Part shown: one piece after another, positions 34,305-43,398 of the stretch
Numbering within the stretch: position 1 is the stretch's first letter
How the letters are laid out: each line of letters starts with the position of its first letter
NCBI GenBank assembly: GCA_905233385.1
Contig: CAJOEH010000002.1
Span: 42,629-106,628 of the forward strand
Direction of reading: 5' to 3'
Length of the DNA: 64,000 nucleotides
From: an uncultured Oscillospiraceae bacterium
Lineage (GTDB): Bacteria > Bacillota > Clostridia > Oscillospirales > Oscillospiraceae
Made by a program: the position numbers and the translations under genes
Notes under the pieces: generated by a model
Told to the model about the DNA's origin: nothing
Databases searched by the model: none
The model's input: only the letters and a program-made list of their open reading frames with translations

Positions 34305-36689
34305 TTACGCCTTGTGCGCTTCCGCGAAGGCGCGGATGTTGGAGGGATTCTCCACGCGGTCGACTTCCTTCTCGCCGTCCAGAACGAGCAGGGTCGGAGC
34401 CTGCCGCACGCCGTACTTGCGCGCCATATCGGGCGCCTGATCGACGACGACCGTATCATAGGCGATGCCGGCGTCTCCGAGGAACTTCTTCGCCATCACA
34501 CACTTCGGGCAGGTGCTCGTGGTGAAGAGCACCAGTCTGCCGGTAGCGCAGGCGGCTTTGTCCGCGGGGGATTCTTCCGTCTTGACGGGAGCAGTCTCAA
34601 CGCCGAAGCGGCTCTTCATGGAGTTCGCGACGTTGTACTCCAGGCGGTCCTTAAATTCCTGCGCCTTGCCGTCGTTGAAGTTCTGTACCGGACGGTAATA
34701 GCCGGTGATGCGGCTGTAGACCTCGGTCGGCTGGCCGCAGATCGGGCAGGTGTACTGCTCGCCGGTGATATAGCCGTGCTCGCGGCAGACGGAATAGGTC
34801 GGGGAGAGGGTGTAGTACGGCAGACGGTAGTTCTCCGCGATCTTGCGCACCAGCGCGGCGGCGCTGCGCCAGTCTGGCAGCTTTTCGCCGAGGAAGGCGT
34901 GGAAGACAGTGCCGGAGGTATAGAGGGTCTGGAGCTCATCCTGGACGTCCAGCGCCGAGAAGATGTCCTCGGTGTAGCCGACGGGCAGGTGAGAAGAGTT
35001 GGTGTAGTACGGAGTGCCGTTCTCGTTGGCGGTGATGATGTCGGGGAAGTCCTTCTTGTCGTGCTTCGCAAGACGGTAGGTCGTGGACTCCGCAGGGGTC
35101 GCCTCGAGGTTGTACAGATCGCCGTATTCCTCCTGATAGTCGGACAGGCGCTCGCGCATGTGGTTCAGAACTTCCTTCGTGAAGTCCTGCGTCTCCTTGT
35201 GGCTCATGTCCTTGCGCAGCCAGGCCGCGTTCAGGCCGACCTCGTTCATGCCGATCAGGCCGAGGGTGGAGAAGTGGTTCTCAAAGGTGCCGAGGTAGCG
35301 CTTGGTGTAGGGGTACAGACCCTCGTCCATCAGGCGGGTGATGACCGTGCGCTTGATCTTCAGAGACCGTGCGGCGACGTCCATCAGGTGGTCCAGCCGC
35401 TTGTAGAACTCCTCGGGCGTCTTGGACAGGTACGCGATCTTCGGCATGTTGATCGTGACGACGCCGACCGAGCCGGTGGATTCGCCGCTGCCGAAGAAGC
35501 CGCCGGACTTCTTGCGCAGTTCGCGCAGGTCCAGACGCAGACGGCAGCACATCGAGCGCACATCGCTCGGCTGCATGTCGCTGTTGACGTAGTTGGAGAA
35601 ATAGGGCGTGCCGTACTTCGCGGTCATCTCGAACAGGAGCTTGTTGTTCTCCGTCTCGGACCAGTCGAAGTCGCGGGTGATCGAATAAGTGGGGATCGGA
35701 TACTGGAAGCCGCGGCCGTTCGCGTCGCCCTCGATCATGGTCTCGATGAAGGCGCGGTTGACCATATCCATTTCTTCCTTGCAGTCCTTATACTTGAAGG
35801 GCATCTCCTTGCCGCCGACGATCGCGGGCAGTTCCGCCATGTCGTCCGGCACGGTCCAGTCGAGCGTGATGTTGGAGAACGGCGCCTGCGTGCCCCATCT
35901 GGACGGGGTGTTCACGCCGTAGACGAAGGACTCGACGCACTTCTTGACCTGATCGTAGGTCAGATTGTCGACCTTGACGAAGGGAGCGAGATAGGTGTCG
36001 AAGGACGAGAACGCCTGCGCGCCCGCCCATTCGTTCTGCATGATGCCGAGGAAGTTGACCATCTGGTTGCACAGAGAGGCCAGATGCTTCGCCGGCGCGG
36101 AAGTGATCTTGCCGGGCACGCCGCCGAGACCTTCCTGGATGAGCTGGCGCAGAGACCAGCCGGCGCAGTAGCCGGTCAGCATGGACATGTCGTGGATGTG
36201 CAGATCGCAGTTCTTGTGCGCGTTCGCGATCTCGTCGTCATAGATCTCGCTGAGCCAGTAATTCGCGGTGATCGCGCCGGAGTTGGAGAGGATCAGACCG
36301 CCGACGGAGTAGGTGACGGTGGAATTCTCCTTGACGCGCCAGTCCTGCACCTTGACGTAGCTGTCCACGAGCTCCTTGTAGTCCAGGATGGTGGAGCGCA
36401 TGTTGCGGAGCTTCTCTCTCTGGCGGCGATACAGGATGTAGGCCTTCGCCACGTCGTCGTAGCCGGCGCGGCTCAGGACGCTTTCCACGCTGTCCTGCAC
36501 GTCCTCCACAGCGATCTTGCCATCTTTGATCTTCGGCTCGAAGTCAGCCGTTACCTTGAGCGCGAGGAAGTCGATGGTGTCCTTGTTGTACTCCTTGCCG
36601 AGGGCGTCGAACGCCTTGCGGATGGCGGTACAGATCTTCGACAGGTCGAAATCAACGACCTTGTCCGTACGTTTTACTACCTGATACAT
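34305..36689 (-). CDS. nrdD: Anaerobic (class III) ribonucleoside-triphosphate reductase with C-terminal redoxin domain
   Basis: 794 residues. N-terminal ATP-cone (about 1-95), catalytic barrel with the thiyl-radical Cys in TGYCAGWSLRQL and a second Cys pair in RSMCCRLRLDLREL, a Zn site (CREHG ... CPICG), and the glycyl-radical loop with Gly674 in NFNDGKAQEF. Unusually, from about residue 718 a thioredoxin/glutaredoxin-like domain is fused, with CPKC (727-730) and the cis-Pro QAPTLL. Reduces NTPs to dNTPs without oxygen. In an operon nrdG-nrdD-trxB behind NrdR-like boxes. Confidence 0.95.
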   Translation of the reverse strand: MYQVVKRTDKVVDFDLSKICTAIRKAFDALGKEYNKDTIDFLALKVTADFEPKIKDGKIAVEDVQDSVESVLSRAGYDDVAKAYILYRRQREKLRNMRSTILDYKELVDSYVKVQDWRVKENSTVTYSVGGLILSNSGAITANYWLSEIYDDEIANAHKNCDLHIHDMSMLTGYCAGWSLRQLIQEGLGGVPGKITSAPAKHLASLCNQMVNFLGIMQNEWAGAQAFSSFDTYLAPFVKVDNLTYDQVKKCVESFVYGVNTPSRWGTQAPFSNITLDWTVPDDMAELPAIVGGKEMPFKYKDCKEEMDMVNRAFIETMIEGDANGRGFQYPIPTYSITRDFDWSETENNKLLFEMTAKYGTPYFSNYVNSDMQPSDVRSMCCRLRLDLRELRKKSGGFFGSGESTGSVGVVTINMPKIAYLSKTPEEFYKRLDHLMDVAARSLKIKRTVITRLMDEGLYPYTKRYLGTFENHFSTLGLIGMNEVGLNAAWLRKDMSHKETQDFTKEVLNHMRERLSDYQEEYGDLYNLEATPAESTTYRLAKHDKKDFPDIITANENGTPYYTNSSHLPVGYTEDIFSALDVQDELQTLYTSGTVFHAFLGEKLPDWRSAAALVRKIAENYRLPYYTLSPTYSVCREHGYITGEQYTCPICGQPTEVYSRITGYYRPVQNFNDGKAQEFKDRLEYNVANSMKSRFGVETAPVKTEESPADKAACATGRLVLFTTSTCPKCVMAKKFLGDAGIAYDTVVVDQAPDMARKYGVRQAPTLLVLDGEKEVDRVENPSNIRAFAEAHKA

Positions 36690-36706
36690 ATCAATTCTCC
36701 TCTATT

Positions 36707-37384
36707 TCATAATCCTCTGATTGACGTTTGAATATATTGACCGGCAACCGACCGGCATTGCTCCATTTTCTCTTTGCTCGCCGCGTGAAGACCCGGGCGC
36801 AGGATGTCGCCGGAATCGACGAAGCCCTGCAGGAAATACTGCGGCGCGCCGGCGATCCATTTCCCGATCGCCTCGAAATCCGACGGCTCATGCAGCTCGT
36901 CGACCACCGTGGTGCGGAATTCATAAGGGATGACCGCGTTTTTCAGGAGATCGACGCTCTTTCGGACTGCGTCGAGCATCCCGTCCGCGCCGGCGGTCTC
37001 GGCGTATTTGTCGGGGCTGTTTTTAATGTCCATCGCGACGTAATCAACCAGCCCTTCGTCGAGCAGCGCGCGCAGCTTCTCGGGGAAGCTGCCGTTGGTG
37101 TCAAGCTTGGTCTTGTAGCCGAGGGCTTTGACCTTGCGTAGGAAATCCGGCAGGTCCGCGGTCAGCAGCGGCTCGCCGCCGGTGATCGCAACGCCGTCCA
37201 GCAGCCCCTGCCGCGTGTTCAGAAAGCGAAGGACTTCGTCTTCCGTCATCTCATCCGTCCCAAGAATCAGGGAGGTGTTGTGGCAGAAGGGGCAGCGGAA
37301 ATTGCAGCCCTGCAGGAAGACCGTACAGGCAACATGCCCCGGAAAGTCGAGTAAAGTCAGCTTTTGCAGGCCTCCGATACGCAT
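36707..37384 (-). CDS. nrdG: Anaerobic ribonucleotide reductase activating protein
   Basis: 225 residues, radical SAM. The cluster motif CNFRCPFCH (CxxxCxxC) follows GHVACTVFLQG, and GGEPLL is the SAM-binding stretch. Generates the glycyl radical on NrdD. First gene of the operon, with GGAGG seven bases before the ATG; nrdD follows 17 bp later. Confidence 0.95.
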   Translation of the reverse strand: MRIGGLQKLTLLDFPGHVACTVFLQGCNFRCPFCHNTSLILGTDEMTEDEVLRFLNTRQGLLDGVAITGGEPLLTADLPDFLRKVKALGYKTKLDTNGSFPEKLRALLDEGLVDYVAMDIKNSPDKYAETAGADGMLDAVRKSVDLLKNAVIPYEFRTTVVDELHEPSDFEAIGKWIAGAPQYFLQGFVDSGDILRPGLHAASKEKMEQCRSVAGQYIQTSIRGL

Positions 37385-37413
37385 AATTGCCTCCGAAAAT
37401 CATAATAATAGGA

Positions 37414-37429
37414 TCGGACTATTTTGTGG
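37414..37429 (-). promoter_or_regulatory. NrdR-like box (distal)
   Basis: TCGGACTATTTTGTGG, a partial match to the NrdR box (ACACwATATwTTGTGT); its TTGTG half is exact. It starts 32 bp from the second box, about three helical turns, the usual arrangement for paired NrdR boxes. Confidence 0.6.
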
Positions 37430-37445
37430 AAGATTCGCAGAGTTA

Positions 37446-37461
37446 CCACAATATCTTGTGT
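37446..37461 (-). promoter_or_regulatory. NrdR-like box (proximal)
   Basis: CCACAATATCTTGTGT closely matches the palindromic NrdR box and lies right at the predicted start site of nrdG. NrdR represses ribonucleotide reductase genes in response to dATP/ATP. Confidence 0.8.
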
Positions 37462-37471
37462 CCTGTGGACA

Positions 37472-37500
37472 AGTATACAGGCATATCATGGAATTGTCAA
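37472..37500 (-). promoter_or_regulatory. nrdG-nrdD-trxB promoter
   Basis: On the minus strand TTGACA (37500-37495) and TATACT (37477-37472) with a 17-bp spacer. The NrdR-like boxes lie just downstream. Confidence 0.85.
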
Positions 37501-37562
37501 CAACAAACTGGTGAAAAAGTTGACAAAATTTCATCACGTAAAAGGCGCGGCGGTATTCAATA

Positions 37563-37591
37563 TTTACAAGCCGGCCGAGATGATGTAAAAT
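37563..37591 (+). promoter_or_regulatory. Promoter for LCP gene
   Basis: TTTACA (37563-37568) and TAAAAT (37586-37591), 17-bp spacer, about 20 bp before the TTG start. Confidence 0.65.
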
Positions 37592-37611
37592 ACAGATAAG
37601 AAGGTGAGATC

Positions 37612-38721
37612 TTGAGCTACAAATCTAATCAGGAGTGGATCCCGCGTCCGATCCCGCCGCAGGACGATCCCTATGCCGCGGGATTCGACGAGAAACTCTG
37701 TGAAGACGACCTGCCGGAACCGGAAGAGTCCGAAGCTGAGACGCCTGCCGCTCCGCTGCGTCCGCCCGTATCGGAGCGGAAGATCGTTTCTTCCTACGAG
37801 CCGCAGGAACCGCAGCGGAAAAAACACCGCTTTTTGAAGTTCCTGCTCTGGCTTCTGCTGTCCGTTCTGATCGTGCTGGTCCTTGCCGGCGCGGCGCTGC
37901 ACTTTTTCTCCCATGAGCCGATGTACCGGAAGGAAGGGCGTAAAGCCGACTGCTGCTCGATCCTGCTGGTCGGCGAGGACGCGGAAAGCAGCAGCACCGA
38001 TACGATCGTGCTCCTGCAGATCGACCGCGCGAACCGCTCTGTCAGCATCATGAGTATTCCGCGGGATACGAAAGTCAATTCCTCCTATTCGCCGCACAAG
38101 ATCAACGGCGCGTACGCCGCCAACGGCTGCGGCAAGGAGGGCATGGAAGCGCTGATGGACTACACAGCCGACTGTGTCGGCTTCCGGCCGGACGGCTATA
38201 TCCTGATCGATCTGGAGGCGTTCGTCGATCTCGTCGATCTCTTCGGCGGCGTTGCCTTTACGGTCCCGGTCGACATGTACTACGACGATCCCGCGCAGGA
38301 TCTCCATATTTCGCTTCCCGCGGGTCTGCGCGACCTGACCGGCGAAGAGGCGATGGAGCTCGTCCGTTTCCGCTCCGGCTATGAAAACGCCGACATCGGT
38401 AGGATCGGCGTCCAGCGCGATTTTATCCGGCAGGCGATCGACCAGTGGGCGACCCTGCGCAATCTTGTGAAGCTGCCCGCCGCGCTGTGGAAGATCGCGC
38501 GGCACTGCTCGACCGATCTGTCCGTTTTTGAACTCTACTGGCTGGCGGAATCCGCTTTCGTCTGCGGCACGGAGGATATCTATTCCACCGTTATGCCGTT
38601 CTATTTCAATGATGTTTACGTCTGCGTCGATTTGGATCAGGACTATATTGATCTGATCAACGCGCATTTCAATCCGTACAAACGACCCGTCACCCGGAAC
38701 GATTTTGACGTTGCCCGCTGA
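37612..38721 (+). CDS. LytR-CpsA-Psr (LCP) family protein
   Basis: 369 residues: an acidic, proline-rich cytoplasmic N-terminus (1-75), one membrane helix (about 80-102) and the extracytoplasmic LCP domain (SILLVGED, SIMSIPRDTKV with the catalytic Arg, KINGAYAANG, GEEAMELVRFRS). LCP enzymes transfer teichoic acids or polysaccharides from undecaprenyl-PP to peptidoglycan. TTG start at 37612, with AAGGTGAG upstream. Confidence 0.9.
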   Translation: MSYKSNQEWIPRPIPPQDDPYAAGFDEKLCEDDLPEPEESEAETPAAPLRPPVSERKIVSSYEPQEPQRKKHRFLKFLLWLLLSVLIVLVLAGAALHFFSHEPMYRKEGRKADCCSILLVGEDAESSSTDTIVLLQIDRANRSVSIMSIPRDTKVNSSYSPHKINGAYAANGCGKEGMEALMDYTADCVGFRPDGYILIDLEAFVDLVDLFGGVAFTVPVDMYYDDPAQDLHISLPAGLRDLTGEEAMELVRFRSGYENADIGRIGVQRDFIRQAIDQWATLRNLVKLPAALWKIARHCSTDLSVFELYWLAESAFVCGTEDIYSTVMPFYFNDVYVCVDLDQDYIDLINAHFNPYKRPVTRNDFDVAR

Positions 38722-38736
38722 CCTTGGAGGGATACC

Positions 38737-39669
38737 ATGCGAAAACTGTTGATCTTGTCGGACTGCGGCGAAAGGGCGCCGGAGCTGACCGACGAATTTG
38801 ACGTCGTCGCCCTGTCGGCGGACGCGGACGAGAAAGCGCGCCTGCGGGAAATCGCGGACGCGGAGGTCGTCGTCGGCGAGCCGAGCCTTGCGGAACTGTC
38901 GGCTGCCGAAAAGCTCCGATGGGTGCAGATGACCTGGGCGGGCGCAGACCGCTATCTGCGCGGCGGCTTTCCGCGCGGCGTTCTGCTGACGACCGCGTCC
39001 GGCGCGTTCGGAGAGACGATCGCCGAGCACGCGCTCGCCATGCTGTTCTCCCTGTGCCGCAGGCTTCCCGCTTATCAGAAAGCGGGAAAGTGGGCGGATC
39101 TCGGCAGTGAGAAACGGATCGCCGGCGGCACCGCGCTGATCTTCGGCTGCGGCAATCTCGGCACGGAGATCGCGAAGCGGCTGCGCGCGCTCGGCGTGCG
39201 AACGATCGGCGTTTGCCGCGATGCGCGGCGACCGAGGACGCATTTCAACGCCCTGACGACGCTTCGCTGCGCCGAAGCCTTCCTGCCGGAGGCGGACTTT
39301 ATTCTGTGCGCGCTGCCGTCCAACGAGGAAACGGACGGATATTTCGGCGAGGAAACGCTCTCCCTGTGCAAAGACGACGCCGTCCTGATCAACGTCGGGA
39401 GAGGCAGCCTGATTGACTTGCAATGTCTAACTTCGCTTCTAAACGCCGGCAAATTCTTCGGCGTCGGACTGGACGTGACCGAGCCGGAGCCGCTGCCGCC
39501 GGAACATCCGCTGTGGAAGACGCCGAACGTCATCCTTACGCCGCACGTCGCGGGCGTGAGCTTCGGCCATCTGCCGGAGACGGAAGAGAAGATCTGGGCG
39601 ATCTGCCGCGAGAATATTCAGAACTACATAGCGGGCAGACCCCTGCGAAACGCGGTGAACGTGCCATGA
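38737..39669 (+). CDS. D-2-hydroxyacid dehydrogenase family protein
   Basis: 310 residues. NAD(P)-binding GCGNLGTEIAKRLRALG, with the catalytic residues Arg in NVGRGSLID, Glu in DVTEPEPLPPEHPLW and His in LTPHVAG. Reduces a 2-oxoacid to the D-hydroxyacid, or the reverse; the specific substrate is not evident. The short N-terminal domain is typical of the GhrA/SerA-like subgroup. Ends in a 4-bp overlap with gluQ. Confidence 0.88.
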   Translation: MRKLLILSDCGERAPELTDEFDVVALSADADEKARLREIADAEVVVGEPSLAELSAAEKLRWVQMTWAGADRYLRGGFPRGVLLTTASGAFGETIAEHALAMLFSLCRRLPAYQKAGKWADLGSEKRIAGGTALIFGCGNLGTEIAKRLRALGVRTIGVCRDARRPRTHFNALTTLRCAEAFLPEADFILCALPSNEETDGYFGEETLSLCKDDAVLINVGRGSLIDLQCLTSLLNAGKFFGVGLDVTEPEPLPPEHPLWKTPNVILTPHVAGVSFGHLPETEEKIWAICRENIQNYIAGRPLRNAVNVP

Positions 39670-40559
39670 CGGTCGGACGTTTCGCCCCGAGCCCGTCGGG
39701 CAGGATGCATCTGGGCAATCTCTTTACCGCGCTTCTCGCGTGGCTGTCCGTCCGCTCGCAGAACGGGAAATTGCTCCTGCGGATCGAAGACCTCGACCCG
39801 GACAGGAGCAAACAGGAATTTATCGACGCTCTGCGCGACGACCTTATGTGGCTCGGCCTGACGTGGGATGAAGAAATGCCCCTGCAGAGCACGCGGTCGG
39901 AACGCTACGCGGAAGCCTTCGCGCGGCTGCCGACCTATCCCTGCTACTGCACCCGGAACGAACTGCACGACGCCTCCGCGCCGCACGCCTCGGACGGCAG
40001 AACGATCTATGCAGGTACCTGCCGTGATCTGACGGACGAAGAAAGAAAGGCAAAGACCCGAACGCCCGCGTGGCGCGTCCGCGTGCCCGATCAGGAAATC
40101 ATGTTCACGGACGGCGTTTTCGGCGAACAGCGCGAGAATCTCGCGAAGGAGTGCGGCGATTTCATTGTCCGCCGTTCCGACGGCGTCTACGCCTATCAGC
40201 TCGCGGTCGTCTGCGACGACGCGGACGGCGGCGTGACGGAGGTCGTGCGCGGCTGTGATCTTCTGGATTCCACGCCGCGGCAGATCTGGCTGTATCGGAC
40301 GCTTGGCCTGCCCGTGCCGAAGTTTTATCACGTGCCGCTCTTGATCGCGCCGGACGGCAAACGCCTCAGCAAACGCGAAAAAAGCCTCGATCTGGCGCAT
40401 CTGCGCAGGAAATACCGGCCGGAAGAACTGGTCGGCCGTCTTGCGTATCTTGCGCGCCTGACCGAAGACGCTTCGCCTGTCAGCGCGGCGGAGCTTGTCG
40501 ACGGATTTTCCTGGGAGCGGATCGGGCGAACCCCGGTCGTTATTCGTGTGATAGAATAA
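39666..40559 (+). CDS. gluQ: Glutamyl-Q tRNA(Asp) synthetase-like protein
   Basis: 297 residues: a GluRS catalytic core without the anticodon-binding domain. HIGH motif variant PSGRMHLGN, LRIEDLD, a Zn-type insertion (YPCYCTRNEL) and the KMSKS variant RLSKREKSLDL. GluQRS charges Glu onto queuosine at position 34 of tRNA-Asp. Start ATG at 39666 overlaps the preceding stop. Confidence 0.9.
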   Translation: MTVGRFAPSPSGRMHLGNLFTALLAWLSVRSQNGKLLLRIEDLDPDRSKQEFIDALRDDLMWLGLTWDEEMPLQSTRSERYAEAFARLPTYPCYCTRNELHDASAPHASDGRTIYAGTCRDLTDEERKAKTRTPAWRVRVPDQEIMFTDGVFGEQRENLAKECGDFIVRRSDGVYAYQLAVVCDDADGGVTEVVRGCDLLDSTPRQIWLYRTLGLPVPKFYHVPLLIAPDGKRLSKREKSLDLAHLRRKYRPEELVGRLAYLARLTEDASPVSAAELVDGFSWERIGRTPVVIRVIE

Positions 40560-40568
40560 TGAGATAAG

Positions 40569-40596
40569 TTGTAAATCTTTCCATCTATGCTATAAT
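40569..40596 (+). promoter_or_regulatory. Promoter for NfnAB-like pair
   Basis: TTGTAA (40569-40574) and TATAAT (40591-40596), 16-bp spacer. The ATG at 40595 lies in this -10 box, which rules it out as the start codon of the next gene. Confidence 0.75.
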
Positions 40597-40624
40597 GAAA
40601 GAAAAAACGGAGAGGCGGAAGCTT

Positions 40625-41479
40625 ATGTTCAGAATCGTCAAAAAGAAAGAATTGAACGCCGCGGTCACGCTGATGGAGATCGAAGCGCCGTTCGTCGCAA
40701 AGAAAGCGAAGGCAGGCCAGTTCATCATCTTCCGCGTGGACGCGTTCGGCGAGCGCGTCCCGCTGACGATCGCGGGCTACGACCGCGAGAAGGGAACGGT
40801 CACCGTGATCTTCCAGAAGGTCGGACTCTCGACCAAACTGCTCGGCGCGATGAACGAGGGCGACGCGATCCTTGATTTCGTCGGCCCGCTCGGCAGACCG
40901 ACGCAGACGGAAGGCCTGAAGCGCGTCTGCGTGGTCGGCGGCGGCGTCGGCTGCGCCATCGCGCTGCCGTCCGCGCAGGCATTCAAGGAGGCCGGCTGCG
41001 AGGTCGACGTCATCATTGGCTTCCGCAGCAAGGACATCGTCATTCTGGAGGACGAATTCCGCGCCTGCAGCGATCATCTGTACCTGATGACGGACGACGG
41101 CTCCTACGGGGAGCACGGCTTCGTCACGGTCAAACTCCAGGAGCTTCTGGAAGCAGGCAATCAGTACGACGAGGTGCTTGCCATCGGCCCGATCCCGATG
41201 ATGAAATTCGTCGCGAAGACGACGGAGCCCTTCGGCGTGAAGACGATCGTCTCGCTCAATCCGATCATGGTCGACGGCACCGGCATGTGCGGCGGCTGCC
41301 GCGTCACGGTCGGCGGCGAAGTGAAATTCGCCTGTGTGGACGGTCCGGACTTTGACGGGCATCAGGTCGATTTCGCCGAGCTTATGAACCGAAACGGCGT
41401 CTACCGCGATCAGGAAGCGCAGGATGAAAGAGAACATATCTGCCGGATCGAAACGATCGGCAAGGTGCTGATCCGCTGA
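40625..41479 (+). CDS. nfnA: NfnA-like FAD/[2Fe-2S] subunit (ferredoxin:NADP+ oxidoreductase type)
   Basis: 284 residues. Ferredoxin-NADP reductase fold: FAD segment ERVPLTIAGYD, NAD(P) segment VCVVGGGVGCAIALP, and a C-terminal iron-sulfur motif GTGMCGGCRVTVGG with a further CVDGPDFDG. Related to PyrK and the small subunit of bifurcating transhydrogenase NfnAB. Paired with the next gene 13 bp downstream, the standard nfnAB arrangement. Start at 40625 is the family N-terminus and follows the promoter. Confidence 0.88.
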   Translation: MFRIVKKKELNAAVTLMEIEAPFVAKKAKAGQFIIFRVDAFGERVPLTIAGYDREKGTVTVIFQKVGLSTKLLGAMNEGDAILDFVGPLGRPTQTEGLKRVCVVGGGVGCAIALPSAQAFKEAGCEVDVIIGFRSKDIVILEDEFRACSDHLYLMTDDGSYGEHGFVTVKLQELLEAGNQYDEVLAIGPIPMMKFVAKTTEPFGVKTIVSLNPIMVDGTGMCGGCRVTVGGEVKFACVDGPDFDGHQVDFAELMNRNGVYRDQEAQDEREHICRIETIGKVLIR

Positions 41480-41492
41480 GGGAGGGAACGTT

Positions 41493-42875
41493 ATGCCGAA
41501 TATGCAGATGAACAAAACTCCCATGCCGGAGCAGGACCCGAACGTCCGCAACCGCAATTTTGAAGAGGTCACCCTCGGCTACACCGCGGAGATGGCGATC
41601 AACGAGGCAAAACGCTGCCTGAGCTGCAAGAATCCGCAGTGCGTGACGGCATGTCCCGTCAATATCCGCATTCCCGAGTTTATCGCGAAGGTCGCGGAGG
41701 GCGATTTCGCGGCGGCCTATGAGATCATTACCTCGACGAACGCGCTGCCCGCGCTGTCCGGCCGTGTCTGCCCGCAGGAACGCCAGTGCGAAAGCAAGTG
41801 CGTCCGCGGCGTCAAGGACGAGCCGGTGGCGATCGGACGTCTGGAGCGTTTTGTCGCGGACTGGTACCGCGAGAACATCAATAGGATGCCTGAAAAGCCT
41901 GAATCAAACGGTATCAAGGTCGCCGTGGTCGGCTCCGGCCCCGCTGGTCTGACCTGCGCGAGCGAGCTTGCGAAAAAGGGCTATGAGGTCAGCATCTTCG
42001 AGGCCTTACATACCGCAGGCGGCGTGCTGGTCTACGGCATCCCCGAATTCCGTCTGCCGAAGGCGCTCGTCGCCAACGAGATCAAAAAGCTCGAAGCGAT
42101 GGGTGTGCAGGTCATGACGAATATGGTCATCGGCAAGGTGCTTTCCATCGACGAGCTGTTTGAAATGGGATTCAAGGCGATCTTTGTCGGCTCCGGCGCG
42201 GGTCTGCCGATGTTCATGCACATCGAGGGCGAGGCGCTCAAGGGCGTCCTTTCCGCGAATGAGTTCCTGACGCGCATCAACCTGATGAAAGCGTATACGC
42301 GTGACAGCGACACGCCTCTCATCGTCTCTAACGCGGTCGCCGTCGTCGGCGGCGGCAACGTCGCGATGGACGCCGCCCGCTGCGCGAAACGGCTCGGCGC
42401 GGAGCACGTCTATATCGTCTACCGCCGCACCGAGAATGAAATGCCCGCGCGGTTGGAAGAACAGCACCACGCGAAGGAAGAGGGCGTCGAATTCCTGACG
42501 CTTACGAACCCCGTGAAGATCATGGACGACGGCGCAGGCCGCGTCGGCGCGATGCAGTGCATCCGCATGGAACTCGGCGAGCCGGACGCATCCGGCAGGC
42601 GCAGTCCCATCGCGATCCCCGGCAGCGAGTTCGACCTTACGGTCGACACGGTCATCATGGCGCTCGGCACCTCGCCGAATCCGCTGATCCGCTCCACGAC
42701 GCCCGGTCTGGAGACGAATAAGAAGGGCTGCCTGATCGTAAACGAGGAGAACATGACGACCCGCGAGGGCGTCTACGCCGGCGGCGACGCCGTGACCGGC
42801 GCGGCCACCGTTATCCTCGCGATGGGCGCGGGAAAAAAGGCCGCCGCGGCGATCGACGCGAGCTTCCGAAAATAA
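41493..42875 (+). CDS. nfnB: NfnB-like / NADPH-dependent glutamate synthase-type flavoprotein
   Basis: 460 residues. N-terminal Fe-S domain with cysteines in RCLSCKNPQCVTACPVNI and CPQERQCESKC, then FAD-binding GSGPAGLTCASELAKKG and NADPH-binding GGGNVAMDAARCAKRLG, with VYAGGDAVTGAATVILAMG closing the FAD site (motif GGDAVTGAATV). With its neighbour this should couple NADH, NADPH and ferredoxin by electron bifurcation; annotation as a stand-alone GltA-type small subunit is the alternative. Confidence 0.9.
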   Translation: MPNMQMNKTPMPEQDPNVRNRNFEEVTLGYTAEMAINEAKRCLSCKNPQCVTACPVNIRIPEFIAKVAEGDFAAAYEIITSTNALPALSGRVCPQERQCESKCVRGVKDEPVAIGRLERFVADWYRENINRMPEKPESNGIKVAVVGSGPAGLTCASELAKKGYEVSIFEALHTAGGVLVYGIPEFRLPKALVANEIKKLEAMGVQVMTNMVIGKVLSIDELFEMGFKAIFVGSGAGLPMFMHIEGEALKGVLSANEFLTRINLMKAYTRDSDTPLIVSNAVAVVGGGNVAMDAARCAKRLGAEHVYIVYRRTENEMPARLEEQHHAKEEGVEFLTLTNPVKIMDDGAGRVGAMQCIRMELGEPDASGRRSPIAIPGSEFDLTVDTVIMALGTSPNPLIRSTTPGLETNKKGCLIVNEENMTTREGVYAGGDAVTGAATVILAMGAGKKAAAAIDASFRK

Positions 42876-42918
42876 TGGTATAAGATTTCCCGAATCTTCC
42901 CATACTTCCAAATGACAA

Positions 42919-42957
42919 ACGCCTCTGCCGGCTTTGTTCGGCAGAGGCGTAATTCTT
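42919..42957 (+). terminator. Terminator after nfnAB-like genes
   Basis: ACGCCTCTGCCG (42919-42930) pairs perfectly with 42939-42950, 8-nt loop, followed by AATTCTTT. It lies 20 bp before the CBS gene, so some readthrough is possible. Confidence 0.75.
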
Positions 42958-42969
42958 TGGAGGGATTCT

Positions 42970-43398
42970 ATGAAAGTTCAGGACGTTATGAGCAAACGCA
43001 TTATCAGCGTTTCGCCGGACGAGAATGCCGCGGTCGCGGCAAGACTGCTGTCGCACTACAACATCGGCGCGCTGCCGGTCTGCACAAAAGAGGGCAAACT
43101 GCGCGGGATGGTGACCGACCGCGACATCGTGCTGCGCTGCGTAGCGGCGGAGGAGGACCCGATGCGCGTCAAAGTGTCGGACATTATGACCCGCAGGGTA
43201 TTTTCTGTCCATGCGCAGCAAAGTATCGATGAAGCCTCAGCGTTGATGGCGAAAGAGAAGATTCGCAGGCTTCCCGTACACGACAACAGCAAGATCATCG
43301 GAATGGTTTCACTGTCTGATATTGCCAGACAGCCAAAGTGCGGCAAGCAGGCGGCGCAGGCGTTCAATGAGATCACGCAAAACGTCCGTACGTACTGA
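42970..43398 (+). CDS. CBS-domain pair protein
   Basis: 142 residues, two CBS motifs in tandem: VQDVMSKRIISVSPDENAAV and VKVSDIMTRRVFSVHAQQSI, each followed by the LPV-x-G-x(T/S)xxDI ending. Such stand-alone pairs bind adenine nucleotides and act as regulators. TTGGAGGG precedes the ATG at 42970. Confidence 0.92.
   Translation: MKVQDVMSKRIISVSPDENAAVAARLLSHYNIGALPVCTKEGKLRGMVTDRDIVLRCVAAEEDPMRVKVSDIMTRRVFSVHAQQSIDEASALMAKEKIRRLPVHDNSKIIGMVSLSDIARQPKCGKQAAQAFNEITQNVRTY

Noticed and set aside
40595..40624. ATG at 40595 as start of the NfnA-like gene
   Set aside because: It lies within the TATAAT box of the promoter; the ATG at 40625 matches the family N-terminus.
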